A stretch of DNA of 64,000 nt from Pichia kudriavzevii. Taxonomy: Eukaryota; Ascomycota; Pichiomycetes; Pichiales; Pichiaceae. A program made the position numbers and the translations under genes. The notes beneath the pieces are model-generated. The model had not been told where the DNA came from. It was given only the letters and a program-made list of their open reading frames with translations, and ran no database searches. Below, in pieces: positions 45,946 to 54,724 of the stretch. The stretch is from assembly GCF_003054445.1 (NCBI RefSeq), contig NC_042510.1, positions 682,001 to 746,000 of the forward strand. Reading direction: 5' to 3'. Numbering within the stretch: the first letter of the stretch is position 1; each line of letters opens with the position of its first letter.

Positions 45946-48222
45946 ATGGCTTCATATGACAAAAAATTTATTCAGCAATGTGCCGCCACATGGATCGCCA
46001 TTGGTACTTGTGCAGACACTATTGGACAGGTGGAAAAGGCCGTAGAGGCCTTTTCCACTGCCCTACGTTATTCCCCCAATAACGCAAAGGCCTTAACTCA
46101 TTTGGCCCATGTCTATCGTACCCGAGACGCCTATGCCGAGGCTGCCGATTTGTATCGAAGAGCCTTGGCTTTGGACCAACATAACGGTGAAACATGGGGG
46201 CTCTTAGGCCACTGTTACTTGATGTTGGACGACCTACAGTCGGCATATACCGCATACCAACAGGCCTTGTTGAATTTGCAAAACTTGAGTGTTCCTAAAC
46301 TATGGCACGGAATTGGTATCTTATATGATAGGTACGGCTCTTTAGAATATGCCGAGGAGGCATTTGTGCGTGTCTTGGAGATGGATCCAAATTTCGAGAA
46401 AGCCAACGAAGTTTACTTTAGATTGGGTATAATTTACAAACTTCAGGGGAAACTACAAAAGGCTTTGGAATGTTTCCAATACATCCTCAATGTTCCTCCT
46501 GCTCCATTAACCCAGACTGATGTATGGTTCCAAATAGGTACTGTCTTGGAACAGAACAGAGATTTTAATGGCGCAAAGGAAGCATATGAGAGGGTCTTGC
46601 AGGCTAGTCCAAACCATTCTAAAGTCTTACAACAATTGGGTGGTGTCTATTCTCAGCCTGAAGCACCCTTCTATGATTTGGATATCGCCTTACAACTGTT
46701 GGGCCAGTCCATTGAATTGAACAATACTGACGCCCATTCTTGGTATTATCTAGGTAGAGTCTATATGTCAAAGCAAGACTATTCAAATGCTTATGAAGCC
46801 TTCCAACATGCCGTTAACTTGGACTCGAGAAACCCCACCTTTTGGTGCTCTATTGGTGTTCTCTATTACAAGATCTCCCAATTCAAAGATGCCTTGGATG
46901 CTTATACAAGGGCAATTAGGTTGAATCCTTACCTGTCGGAGGTGTGGTACGATTTAGGTACTCTCTATGAAACCTGTAACAACCAAATAGGTGATGCTCT
47001 AGATGCTTATAGGAGAGCAGCCTCCTTGGATCCTGAAAACCCTCATATTGCTGAACGGTTGATGCAGTTGTCCAAGTATGAGAAAGAAGGCGGTGCTTTA
47101 CCTCCACCAATCCAAAACCAGCACCAGCTAACTATGCCTTCCTATCAAATGATTCAACAGCAACAACAACAGCAACAGCAGGCTCAACAGGCTCAACAGG
47201 CTCAACAGGCTCAACAGGCTCAACAAGCTCAACAACAGGCTCAACAGGCTCAACAGGCTCAACAACAGGTACAACAGGCTCAACAGGCTCAACAACAGGC
47301 TCAACAGGCTCAACAACAACAAATTCAACAAACTCAGCTTAATCAAGCTAGTCAACCAACCGAGCCATCTCAACAGTTCCAGCAACCAAACAACCCAGTG
47401 ATGTTACAACCTTTAGTCCACCAGCCTCCTCAAATAGTCCAACCTGTTCAAACGCAACAGTCTACATCGTCGTATTCTGTTATGCCACCTGTTCCTCACA
47501 CCACAGATTCATTACATGCAGATGGCAAAAATGATAAAAAGCAAAAGAAAGCTAAAAAGCAAGTAGGAGAAGTTGCAAAGGTAGGCGAGAGCACATCAAC
47601 TAATTCTGAAAGCTCGAAAACTTCTGAAGTTGGATCCAAAGAGATCAAGCATGACACAAAAACCGAAGAAGATGCTGCTGAAGTCAGTGGTCAATCAAAG
47701 AATGCATCTTTGGTTCCCCCTTCAGAGATCAAAGAGGAAAAGAAAACGGATCCAAAACCTGAAAGTGTCGCTGAATCGCCTCAATCTAAAAATCAGGATA
47801 ATGGTGCCGAAAAGAGACCTTTGGAGAACTCCCAACCCGAAACTGAAGAAAAGCGGCAAAAGGTATCGCCAACTTTGACGCCAACCTCCAATCTAAATTC
47901 GGAACCTTCATCTGAAGGGAAGGGAGAAGTGGATGTGGTTGAGCAAACGCAGCAAGGAACGCCGCAACAAGAACCAGAAAAGAAGCAGGAACAACAAGAA
48001 CAAAGGAAAGATGTCGCAAAAACTCATGAAGCTTTTGTTCAAGTTGAGAAAAAAACCATTGATTTGAAGCCAATGGATGTTGAAGAAGTTAAGGAACTAA
48101 AAGATATAGTTCATAATGAAGTCGAAGACGAGGAGGTTAAAAATACAGCTAAGCTTGTTGCAGAACCTACGACCGAGTCAAAAGTTAGAGAAATTGATGA
48201 AGATGAAAACTACGACGACTGA
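45946..48222 (+). CDS. CYC8: TPR co-repressor Cyc8 (Ssn6)
   Basis: Subunit of the Cyc8-Tup1 co-repressor that is recruited by many DNA-binding repressors, including Rgt1-type proteins. The 758 residues start with about ten TPR units (roughly 12-370), e.g. WIAIGTCADTIGQVEKAVEAF, ALTHLAHVYRTRDAYAEAADLYRRAL, and LGTLYETCNNQIGDALDAYRRAASLDPENPHIAERL. A Gln/Ala-rich tract covers about 404-465, followed by a long hydrophilic tail rich in Lys, Glu and Pro, ending in EIDEDENYDD. The TPR part is conserved strongly with S. cerevisiae Ssn6; total length is shorter (966 in yeast), mainly in the disordered tail. The leader carries a CAA repeat. Confidence 0.97.
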   Translation: MASYDKKFIQQCAATWIAIGTCADTIGQVEKAVEAFSTALRYSPNNAKALTHLAHVYRTRDAYAEAADLYRRALALDQHNGETWGLLGHCYLMLDDLQSAYTAYQQALLNLQNLSVPKLWHGIGILYDRYGSLEYAEEAFVRVLEMDPNFEKANEVYFRLGIIYKLQGKLQKALECFQYILNVPPAPLTQTDVWFQIGTVLEQNRDFNGAKEAYERVLQASPNHSKVLQQLGGVYSQPEAPFYDLDIALQLLGQSIELNNTDAHSWYYLGRVYMSKQDYSNAYEAFQHAVNLDSRNPTFWCSIGVLYYKISQFKDALDAYTRAIRLNPYLSEVWYDLGTLYETCNNQIGDALDAYRRAASLDPENPHIAERLMQLSKYEKEGGALPPPIQNQHQLTMPSYQMIQQQQQQQQQAQQAQQAQQAQQAQQAQQQAQQAQQAQQQVQQAQQAQQQAQQAQQQQIQQTQLNQASQPTEPSQQFQQPNNPVMLQPLVHQPPQIVQPVQTQQSTSSYSVMPPVPHTTDSLHADGKNDKKQKKAKKQVGEVAKVGESTSTNSESSKTSEVGSKEIKHDTKTEEDAAEVSGQSKNASLVPPSEIKEEKKTDPKPESVAESPQSKNQDNGAEKRPLENSQPETEEKRQKVSPTLTPTSNLNSEPSSEGKGEVDVVEQTQQGTPQQEPEKKQEQQEQRKDVAKTHEAFVQVEKKTIDLKPMDVEEVKELKDIVHNEVEDEEVKNTAKLVAEPTTESKVREIDEDENYDD
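47155..47340 (+). repeat. CAG/CAA-GCT repeat encoding a Gln-Ala tract in CYC8
   Basis: A coding minisatellite of CAACAGGCT-type units gives about 16 QQA or QA steps after a short polyglutamine. Mixed CAA/CAG usage suggests the amino-acid pattern, not only slippage, is kept. Confidence 0.9.
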
Positions 48223-48381
48223 TTAAGTTACCTCTTAGTCGACACTCACTGATTCCTCCTTTTTATCCTATCTTATTTTTCTTTTTTTTTGTATCATTAA
48301 AGAATATCTACTGTATTATATTTGTATAAAATGTCTAAAAAAGAAATTTCGAAACTATTCTGAAAATTACCTTGTTTCATT

Positions 48382-48660
48382 TCATTCAACAACATCATCC
48401 AAAAACTGCGCAATTTTCTGTAATACCTTCACCTTTACCTCATCGGGTACACTTTCTATTCCCTTGTCCTGTAGCATGTTGACCAGCTTCCCAAACTGTA
48501 AATCACTATCAGGGGTGCCTTCCACGGTATCAATAGTTAGGTTTAGAAAATTATCATACCATCCGGAATTTCGTAGTTCTGTCTCCAGGAGATTGTAGAT
48601 TTCCTTGTATTTCCCCGAACTCACCAACTCACCTTGTATCTTCTCATATAAATCAGACAT
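48382..48660 (-). CDS. SUS1: SAGA / TREX-2 subunit Sus1
   Basis: Small helical protein shared by the SAGA deubiquitinase module and the TREX-2 mRNA-export complex. The 92 residues (yeast 96) follow the family pattern: short N-terminal helix DLYEKIQGELVSSGKYKEIYNLLETELRNSGWYDNF, then a middle helix, and a C-terminal VPDEVKVKVLQKIAQFLDDVV. The single uninterrupted frame contrasts with S. cerevisiae SUS1, which has two introns. Start at 48660, the only good ATG. It is divergent from YSA1, 192 bases apart, and convergent with CYC8. Confidence 0.94.
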   Translation of the reverse strand: MSDLYEKIQGELVSSGKYKEIYNLLETELRNSGWYDNFLNLTIDTVEGTPDSDLQFGKLVNMLQDKGIESVPDEVKVKVLQKIAQFLDDVVE

Positions 48661-48852
48661 GTTGACAGCGTCGAGATGTCAGCTTTGTGGAGGTAGAAAA
48701 ACATACTATCCTGATCAGGAACGCTTTTTAGGTTCCTGAGTGAAACAGAAATTGTCAACTCTGCATGGCGTGTACATGCCGCGGGATGTGATTCATGGGA
48801 ATCAATATATCAATCACTCCATTCTGTTCCTTTTAAACCTCCCCGTGACAGC

Positions 48853-49542
48853 ATGTTGCGGTATCTTCGTTGTTGCGTTCGTACAATGTCAAACACCAGA
48901 GAACAATACAAGGACGCAGCTAAACTGTTGGATCCTGCATCTACAGTTGCCAAGATTACAAAACGTACAAAACTAGAAAATGAAAATGCAAAGTTTGTCA
49001 ATTTAGAGAAATTGGAATACGTCTCACCATTAGGGAAACAAGGAGTTTGGGAAATCGCCACACGTACTACCAAGCCAAAGGGTTCACTGGTGGATGCAGT
49101 CATTATTGTTCCGATTTTGAAATACCCAAATGGAGATAAGAAGCTGGTATTTGTTAGGCAATTCAGACCTCCTTGTAATGGTGTTGTCGTTGAATTTCCT
49201 GCTGGCTTGGTTGATCCGAACGACAGCATCGAAACATGTGCTCTTCGGGAATTAAAGGAGGAGACAGGCTATGTTGGTGTAATTAGAAAGAAAACTGGTG
49301 TTGTTTGGAGTGACCCTGGGCTGGTTGATGCTAATTGCTCAATGGTATGGGTTGATGTTGACATGAGTTTGAAAGAAAACAAAACTCCTGTTCCGCATTG
49401 GATGGACAATGAATGTATTGAGGTTGTCGATGTACCTCTGAATGAATTAGAAGGAAAGATTGATGAATGGACCAAACAAGGCTATCTCATCGATGGTAGG
49501 GTTCAAACCTTGGTTATTGGCATGGCTATGGCTAATGAATGA
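48853..49542 (+). CDS. YSA1: ADP-sugar (ADP-ribose) diphosphatase Ysa1, Nudix family
   Basis: Hydrolyses ADP-ribose to AMP and ribose-5-phosphate. Of 229 residues, the Nudix box starts at G118 (GLVDPNDSIETCALREL then KEETGY). Compared with G-x5-E-x7-R-E-x2-E-E-x-G, the first Glu is replaced by Asp (D124); the REL-x-EE part is intact. FPAGLVD before it and the DxGLVDANCSMVWV region after it are typical of Ysa1. An N-terminal stretch MLRYLRCCVRT is Arg-rich and could be a mitochondrial signal, with a second ATG at 48886 (MSNTREQ) that would give a cytosolic form. S. cerevisiae Ysa1 is reported in more than one compartment. Confidence 0.92.
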   Translation: MLRYLRCCVRTMSNTREQYKDAAKLLDPASTVAKITKRTKLENENAKFVNLEKLEYVSPLGKQGVWEIATRTTKPKGSLVDAVIIVPILKYPNGDKKLVFVRQFRPPCNGVVVEFPAGLVDPNDSIETCALRELKEETGYVGVIRKKTGVVWSDPGLVDANCSMVWVDVDMSLKENKTPVPHWMDNECIEVVDVPLNELEGKIDEWTKQGYLIDGRVQTLVIGMAMANE

Positions 49543-49620
49543 ATGCTTTGGAGTTTTTTTTTTTTATCACAAGTTTCTTGGAAATCAATCCACCCTCTGT
49601 CTAATCTTCTTTAAATGATT

Positions 49621-50280
49621 TCAATGAATTTTCTTTTCCAGTGTCATGTATTCCGGATAAACGATTTTGCCATTGCGTAACTTCTTGGGCTGTGGACTTG
49701 TGGAATGCAGAGCGAATCCTAGCCTTTCGTATAGCCTCCTGGCATTTTCGTTCTCGCCGAATACTGTCAACCCAATACCTGTAAGTTCTAATTCCGGATC
49801 GTCCAAACCATCATAGTATTCTGAATCTCTTTTATACCACAGTTTCTTGATTTTTCCTGATCCATTGATCTTCTTCACAATCTCCTCTAGCTTGCAGAGA
49901 AAGAAAGTGCCTAGTCCCTTATTCCTCAAGACTTCTGTGAACTGGATCTCATAGAGGTATAATAAATGCAAATCCATATCGTCGTCGTGTACAATTTTGA
50001 AGGATAAGAATCCTAAGAGTTTGCCCAATTCAAGATCTTTAATTAGTAAATATACAAGGCCTTCTTCTAACATTTCTTCCTTTTTATGGAGCCTCCATCT
50101 AGGCCCTTGTGTTTTTGTGTATAGTGCTCCCAAGTTATGATCTAGCAATTCAATGCAATTGTCTTGTTCTGACGCTTCCAAGTCTGACACCTCCATAACT
50201 TCGATTTGGAATTCCCTCAATCGGTCCCATGATATGATGCTCTTTTGAAGAGTATCGAGCAAGATCCGAGCTTCCTCCAT
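49621..50280 (-). CDS. NAT4: Histone H4/H2A N-alpha-acetyltransferase Nat4 (Naa40)
   Basis: GNAT enzyme that acetylates the N-terminal serine of histones H4 and H2A. The 219 residues carry the family's helical N-terminal segment, then MEEGLVYLLIKD-like strands, the signature LLYLYEIQFTEVLRNKGLGTFFLCKLEEI (the acetyl-CoA loop is RNKGLG, from about residue 124-129), and the terminal TVFGENENARRLYERLGFALH, which is the N-A-x2-L-Y-E/R-x-x-G-F end of many GNATs. The LYEIQ-x6-R-x-x-G order is specific to Naa40. Length fits the family (yeast 285, human 237). The frame is convergent with YSA1. Confidence 0.92.
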   Translation of the reverse strand: MEEARILLDTLQKSIISWDRLREFQIEVMEVSDLEASEQDNCIELLDHNLGALYTKTQGPRWRLHKKEEMLEEGLVYLLIKDLELGKLLGFLSFKIVHDDDMDLHLLYLYEIQFTEVLRNKGLGTFFLCKLEEIVKKINGSGKIKKLWYKRDSEYYDGLDDPELELTGIGLTVFGENENARRLYERLGFALHSTSPQPKKLRNGKIVYPEYMTLEKKIH

Positions 50281-51410
50281 TTACAGTATTGTGGGGTAGT
50301 TGGTGGTGACGTTTAGGTGATAGAATAGCAACCCAGGTTGAGCCACAAGCCGTTCATATATTAGTCGTCCATCTTCCGTGCATAGAAAATTATATGCAAA
50401 ATTTCATTTCTTCAATTTTTCTTTATATAATATTTTGGGGGCTCAGCTGAACTCAATGAACTAAACAAAAGTATTCCCAAATAAAACGTTGCTATCGGTA
50501 TAAATTATTCATACAATGTCTAGATATTCTTTCTACAAAGGTGCATTTGGCGTAATTTGCAGCCATTCTTGGTCAAAGCTCTGCAGTTTGAACCTTCCCA
50601 TAGCGCCGGGTCTCTATTTACCTGGAAAGACGCAATCTGAGTGCCGTGGCGCTAGTATATTGCAGATAAAGTCTTCACCTATCAACTCCTAATTCACATG
50701 TTAAGTGTCACAACTCAGAGGTTACTGGCCACAATAGTGAAGATATTTGTAATTTGCTTTGGCTAGAAGATAAGGTAGAGAGTTTGATTTGATGGTCACG
50801 GAAACTCCTCTGCAACTTGTAGAGATGCCAAGGTCTTCTCTTCTTCTTTTCTGACTAACCATGAAACAGTGACCAAAACATGTTGTAATCAGTCGAGGTA
50901 TTCCTCCAACTTAAAAGGTTTATAATATTATCTTAGAAACTAGACAAATGTCAATTTCTAGTGTTTCTCAAGGTAACTCCTAATGAAGACCTCATCATCA
51001 GTCCACTTTATGATCCCACTAGACCTAGAAACAACAAGACAGAATCATAGTAGCTTCGACTGAAATCATGTCTTTGACTAACCCAAAGCAGACTGTCTGG
51101 AAAGATTTCTTCAATATTCAGTTTTATTGTGCGTGGTAGACATACTACTATTTCCTAATCAATGTCTGGTCTAGAATATATATGTTCCATATATATGTGA
51201 GGTCCTAATGGTTCTCTTCTAAGATACAGATACTACCTACCACCAACTGGTTGGACAAAGGTGTGATATCAGCACCTTCTAGAAGAATTCTCAAATTGGA
51301 GTGATTACCTAAGCAGTCTCTTACACAGTTCTCACATTCAAATACGACCATAAAAAGTTGAAGCACGATACCTCTTTCTTTCAATCGACAACAGTGTCCT
51401 GTGGGGGGTC
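50281..51410. other. 1.1-kb gene-free region between NAT4 and the cyclodeaminase-like gene
   Basis: Divergent intergenic region without any frame I would call. A 23-codon ATG frame (about 51068) is too short to support. AT-rich stretches (50395-50445) and ATATATATG-type steps (51175-51200) are present. I looked for tRNA-like boxes and found none. Confidence 0.5.
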
Positions 51411-52433
51411 ATGTTAGTCGTCAACGAAAGCGTGGTCACGTCGCTATTTGCCAACCTCACTCGTGCAGGTGTAAAGCAATACCAGGACACCCTGCTAAGA
51501 GCATTGCAAGAGTATGAAAAACATCCAGAGATTATTCCACCAAGAATCGTTACAAGCACCGAACAATGTGTGCATTTATTCATGGCTTCAACAGGAACAC
51601 ACGTGGGTATGAAGGCCATAACCGGGTCTAAGGAAGGTTTTAAAGGCATCACTACAATTCTAGATAAGGACAATGGATACCCACTGGGCATCATCAACGG
51701 CGCCACATTGACAGCCTTTAGGACTGCGCTGTGTAACACACTGCCGCTTGTCAAGTACTATCCTCTCGAACATACCTATGAGAATGAAACATTGGTTGTC
51801 TTTGGGGTTGGTGATCAAGCCGTCTGGCATGTCAGGCTGTCGTTGATTTTATATCCAGGAAGGTTTTCCAAAGTCGTTGTCTCAAACCGGACAGTATCCA
51901 AGGCCGTCAAGCTTTGTGAATTGTTCGGCCATGAATACCCCAATGTCGAATTTTTACCTTATGGACTATCTACAGGAGAAGACGATGACCCTCTATTAAA
52001 AGAATTTGAGAAGACCACCGTTGTTTTCACCTGTATTCCGACGTCTAAGCCAACTGTGACAAGGAAACTCGTGCAAAATTGTAAGGGACATTGTTTCATC
52101 GGTGCCATTGGCTCGTATAAACCGCACATGACCGAAATTGAGGGTGCTGTTCTGCATGACTTGGTTCTAAACAAAGGCGGCAAGATCGTCGTTGATTCGG
52201 TGGAGCACTGTCTACATGAAGCGGGGGAACTAATCATTAATGATATTAAAGAGTCAGATCTAGTGGACATCCCAAGTTTGTACACTTCACAGTTTGATGA
52301 CGCTTCGTTCAAAGAGTCCGAAGTTGTTGTTAGTAAACTAGTGGGACTATGTATCATGGATGTATGGGTTGGAAACCAGTGCCTCGAGGAAGCCAGAAAA
52401 GCAGGTAAAGGGATTGAAATTGACGATTTTTAG
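51411..52433 (+). CDS. Ornithine cyclodeaminase / mu-crystallin-like protein (YGL159W-like)
   Basis: NAD(P)-fold protein of the ornithine cyclodeaminase and mu-crystallin family; the true substrate in yeast is unknown. The 340 residues contain the family order: an N-terminal dimerisation segment, VGMKAITGSKEGFKGITTILD (about 65-85), LGIINGATLTAFRTALCNTLPL, then the nucleotide-binding motif VVFGVGDQAVWHVRLSL (about 128-145, G-x-G-x2-A). The end has VVSKLVGLCIMDVWVGNQCLEEA. S. cerevisiae YGL159W is the closest remembered relative. The ATG at 51411 overlaps no neighbour. No signal peptide. Confidence 0.82.
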   Translation: MLVVNESVVTSLFANLTRAGVKQYQDTLLRALQEYEKHPEIIPPRIVTSTEQCVHLFMASTGTHVGMKAITGSKEGFKGITTILDKDNGYPLGIINGATLTAFRTALCNTLPLVKYYPLEHTYENETLVVFGVGDQAVWHVRLSLILYPGRFSKVVVSNRTVSKAVKLCELFGHEYPNVEFLPYGLSTGEDDDPLLKEFEKTTVVFTCIPTSKPTVTRKLVQNCKGHCFIGAIGSYKPHMTEIEGAVLHDLVLNKGGKIVVDSVEHCLHEAGELIINDIKESDLVDIPSLYTSQFDDASFKESEVVVSKLVGLCIMDVWVGNQCLEEARKAGKGIEIDDF

Positions 52434-52647
52434 TATCCCATGGCAGCTTTGTTAAAACTTTGTCAGATTATAAAATCTATATAGGTATTGTTTTTATTAC
52501 GTAATACTTTATTATAGTTCTACTGTTATTTTCTGCATCTTCAATCGTCAATTTCACTTTTTGTGATCTTTTCGTGAAATTTATCCTTAGTATTTCTTCG
52601 AGATTTTTTTCGGTTTTCAAGCTCAACATGAACAAAAACTTACACAG

Positions 52648-52698
52648 GTGAGTAGGGTGAGTACTATACTAACAGCATATTACCCCATATACTGGCAG
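52648..52698 (+). other. Candidate 51-nt mini-intron
   Basis: Upstream of the next gene an ATG at 52628 opens seven codons to AG, then GTGAGT (donor, 52648), a perfect TACTAAC (52667-52673) and CAG (52698). Splicing makes MNKNLHRREN that runs in frame into the ATG at 52709; without splicing the frame stops at once (AGG TGA). The donor-branch distance is very short (about 20 nt). Confidence 0.45.
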
Positions 52699-52708
52699 GA
52701 GAGAGAAC

Positions 52709-54529
52709 ATGTTGAGAGGATACAAAGTTGCGTCTTCTCATGTACGGGGGGTTGCCTTTTTTGTACCGTCAAATAGAATCAATGAATATTCCAAACGTGA
52801 ATTGCAGGAGAATGCAACAATTGAATTATTTGAAGATAACTATAAAAAGCTTAAACATTACTACGAGGATAGATTCCCGGATATCAAATTCAAAAATGTG
52901 AAAACTCAGAAAACACCATTTGCCAAATTTTCGTTCAAGCCAAATGATGATACTGTTGTGGCAGCCTTAGATTCGGTTAACATTGATTTCTTCCAAAATA
53001 TTAATGAAAAAATACCAGTTGCTGATGACGTATTGGCTGAGAGAGATTTCCGGAAAATGGTGAAACTTGCACTTTACAACACTAAGGTTCCTAAGCTTTA
53101 TAACCTCTTGAAGTGTAACTTGTCTCGTATCTCCACCTTAAAAGACGAACTGACACCAAGTGATGTCTCGGTAATCATCAGGCGACTAATATCATACCAT
53201 GATATGGTGTCTAAAAGTGCTAAATTTATGACGAAAAATAGAAAGTACCTCTATGAAGACAATGAGAGTTACGTCACTCGCTTGAATGAGATATCTGATT
53301 CGCTTTACACTCAAAATACCTTGATTTTCAATGCCTGTGCTAGAGCTTTTGATTTATCAATTTCGGACTATGAAGAAATCGTCATGTTTCATTACAGGAA
53401 TGGGAAGATTCCGAAAACAGTAGAGATAATTGCTGGACTAGAGAAAAAAGCCCAAGAGGTGGATTCCAAACTGTACCTTTCGAATAAGTTATGGTTTTGC
53501 AAGTTGGATATACTCTCAAAGACGAGTAACCAATTTTGGAAGATTTATGGTGAAAAACTCTTTCGAAATGAGAAGAAGGTCGGGTTGAAAAATAATTACT
53601 TGTATCCACACCATGGGCATAATTTCCAAATTTTGCTGCAAAGGTATGAACATGACAAATCAATAAATAATTTACCTGACGATGCCGATATCATAAACGT
53701 GATTATCAAAGGTTTAGGTAAACATTGTGACATTCCTTCGCTTGATAAGTTGATTGAATCGTATTGGGGTATTAAAATTGATAGGATTTCGGAAAGGGGT
53801 GTTTATTTGATGGAACATTTCAATATCAGAAAAAACGTTAATGCCCTGATTTGGCCAAATGAAAAAATAATAACGAGCATACTGCTATCATATGCAACAA
53901 ATGGCGACGTTGCTACAGGTATCATGGTTAACAATATGATTTTGGAAAAGTACAACGACAAGAGGATACTAAATTCTTTAAACACAATAAAATATTGGGA
54001 ATTTGTACTGCGGTGCGTCGGCTTGTATGGTGATGCAACAGAGAAGAACATTGCTAGATTACTGAATGAGACAGAAATCATCGATGATCATGGCAATTCT
54101 TTACTTGAAATTAAGTACAGGTTTTTCGATATTGTATCGAACATGAGTGAAAGATTCGTAAGGTTTCCAACCAGAGAAATGTTTCAACTGAAAATCAGAT
54201 ATTCGAGTTCTCATGAAATTTTGAATGGATTACCTATTGCCTATAAGCAGCTAAATAACGATGGTTACAACCATTCTAGATTAAACTATCGTGCCAATCA
54301 ACATACTCTCTACAAATATGTCGAAGAATGTTGTAAAGAGCTTGGTAATAGAGGACTTTTCCTCGATGCTAAATCGATAATTGAAAAATACATAACATCC
54401 AAACAAGAAACAAAGTCATTGAAGGATATGCTAGGTGAGATGCAAGAGATTTACGCACGAAAAAGAGTAAAAGAAGACGAGCGCAAACGACGGGTTGAAG
54501 ATGAAGATGATGACTTCCAACTATGGTAA
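52709..54529 (+). CDS. Probable mitochondrial protein, helical-repeat type
   Basis: 606 residues that I cannot assign to a named gene. The N-terminus MLRGYKVASSHVRGVAFFVPSNR is Arg/Ser rich without acids, like a mitochondrial presequence. The rest is predominantly helical and repetitive, similar in flavour to PPR-like yeast translation and RNA-stability factors (VIIRRLISYHDMV, IINVIIKGLGKH, WEFVLRCVGLYGDATEKNIARLLNE). It ends in a charged KRRVEDEDDDFQLW tail. A spliced form with ten extra N-terminal residues is possible (see intron entry); I give the ATG at 52709 as the conservative start. It is convergent with GPI12. Confidence 0.65.
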   Translation: MLRGYKVASSHVRGVAFFVPSNRINEYSKRELQENATIELFEDNYKKLKHYYEDRFPDIKFKNVKTQKTPFAKFSFKPNDDTVVAALDSVNIDFFQNINEKIPVADDVLAERDFRKMVKLALYNTKVPKLYNLLKCNLSRISTLKDELTPSDVSVIIRRLISYHDMVSKSAKFMTKNRKYLYEDNESYVTRLNEISDSLYTQNTLIFNACARAFDLSISDYEEIVMFHYRNGKIPKTVEIIAGLEKKAQEVDSKLYLSNKLWFCKLDILSKTSNQFWKIYGEKLFRNEKKVGLKNNYLYPHHGHNFQILLQRYEHDKSINNLPDDADIINVIIKGLGKHCDIPSLDKLIESYWGIKIDRISERGVYLMEHFNIRKNVNALIWPNEKIITSILLSYATNGDVATGIMVNNMILEKYNDKRILNSLNTIKYWEFVLRCVGLYGDATEKNIARLLNETEIIDDHGNSLLEIKYRFFDIVSNMSERFVRFPTREMFQLKIRYSSSHEILNGLPIAYKQLNNDGYNHSRLNYRANQHTLYKYVEECCKELGNRGLFLDAKSIIEKYITSKQETKSLKDMLGEMQEIYARKRVKEDERKRRVEDEDDDFQLW

Positions 54530-54724
54530 TTAAATTAGATAACGATCATGTTTATAAAATAGAAACAAAAATTTATTTCTGTCTCTTGTGTGAATACTTA
54601 TACAAATATATAGCTTTAACTTATACATTTGCAAGCGAGTTTTGTGGATCGAATTGGTATGCAGGGATGCTTTTTTTTTGTGCTGTCTCTTCATTGAAAG
54701 GAGAGAACCAATGAAAAATGGTTA

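Noticed and set aside
51060-51150. Short frame MSLTNPKQTVWKDFF in the NAT4 / cyclodeaminase spacer
   Set aside because: Only 23 codons with no family match or splice signals to the next gene.
52709-54529. Assignment of the mitochondrial protein to ATP22
   Set aside because: I could not see the ATP22 motifs; left unnamed.
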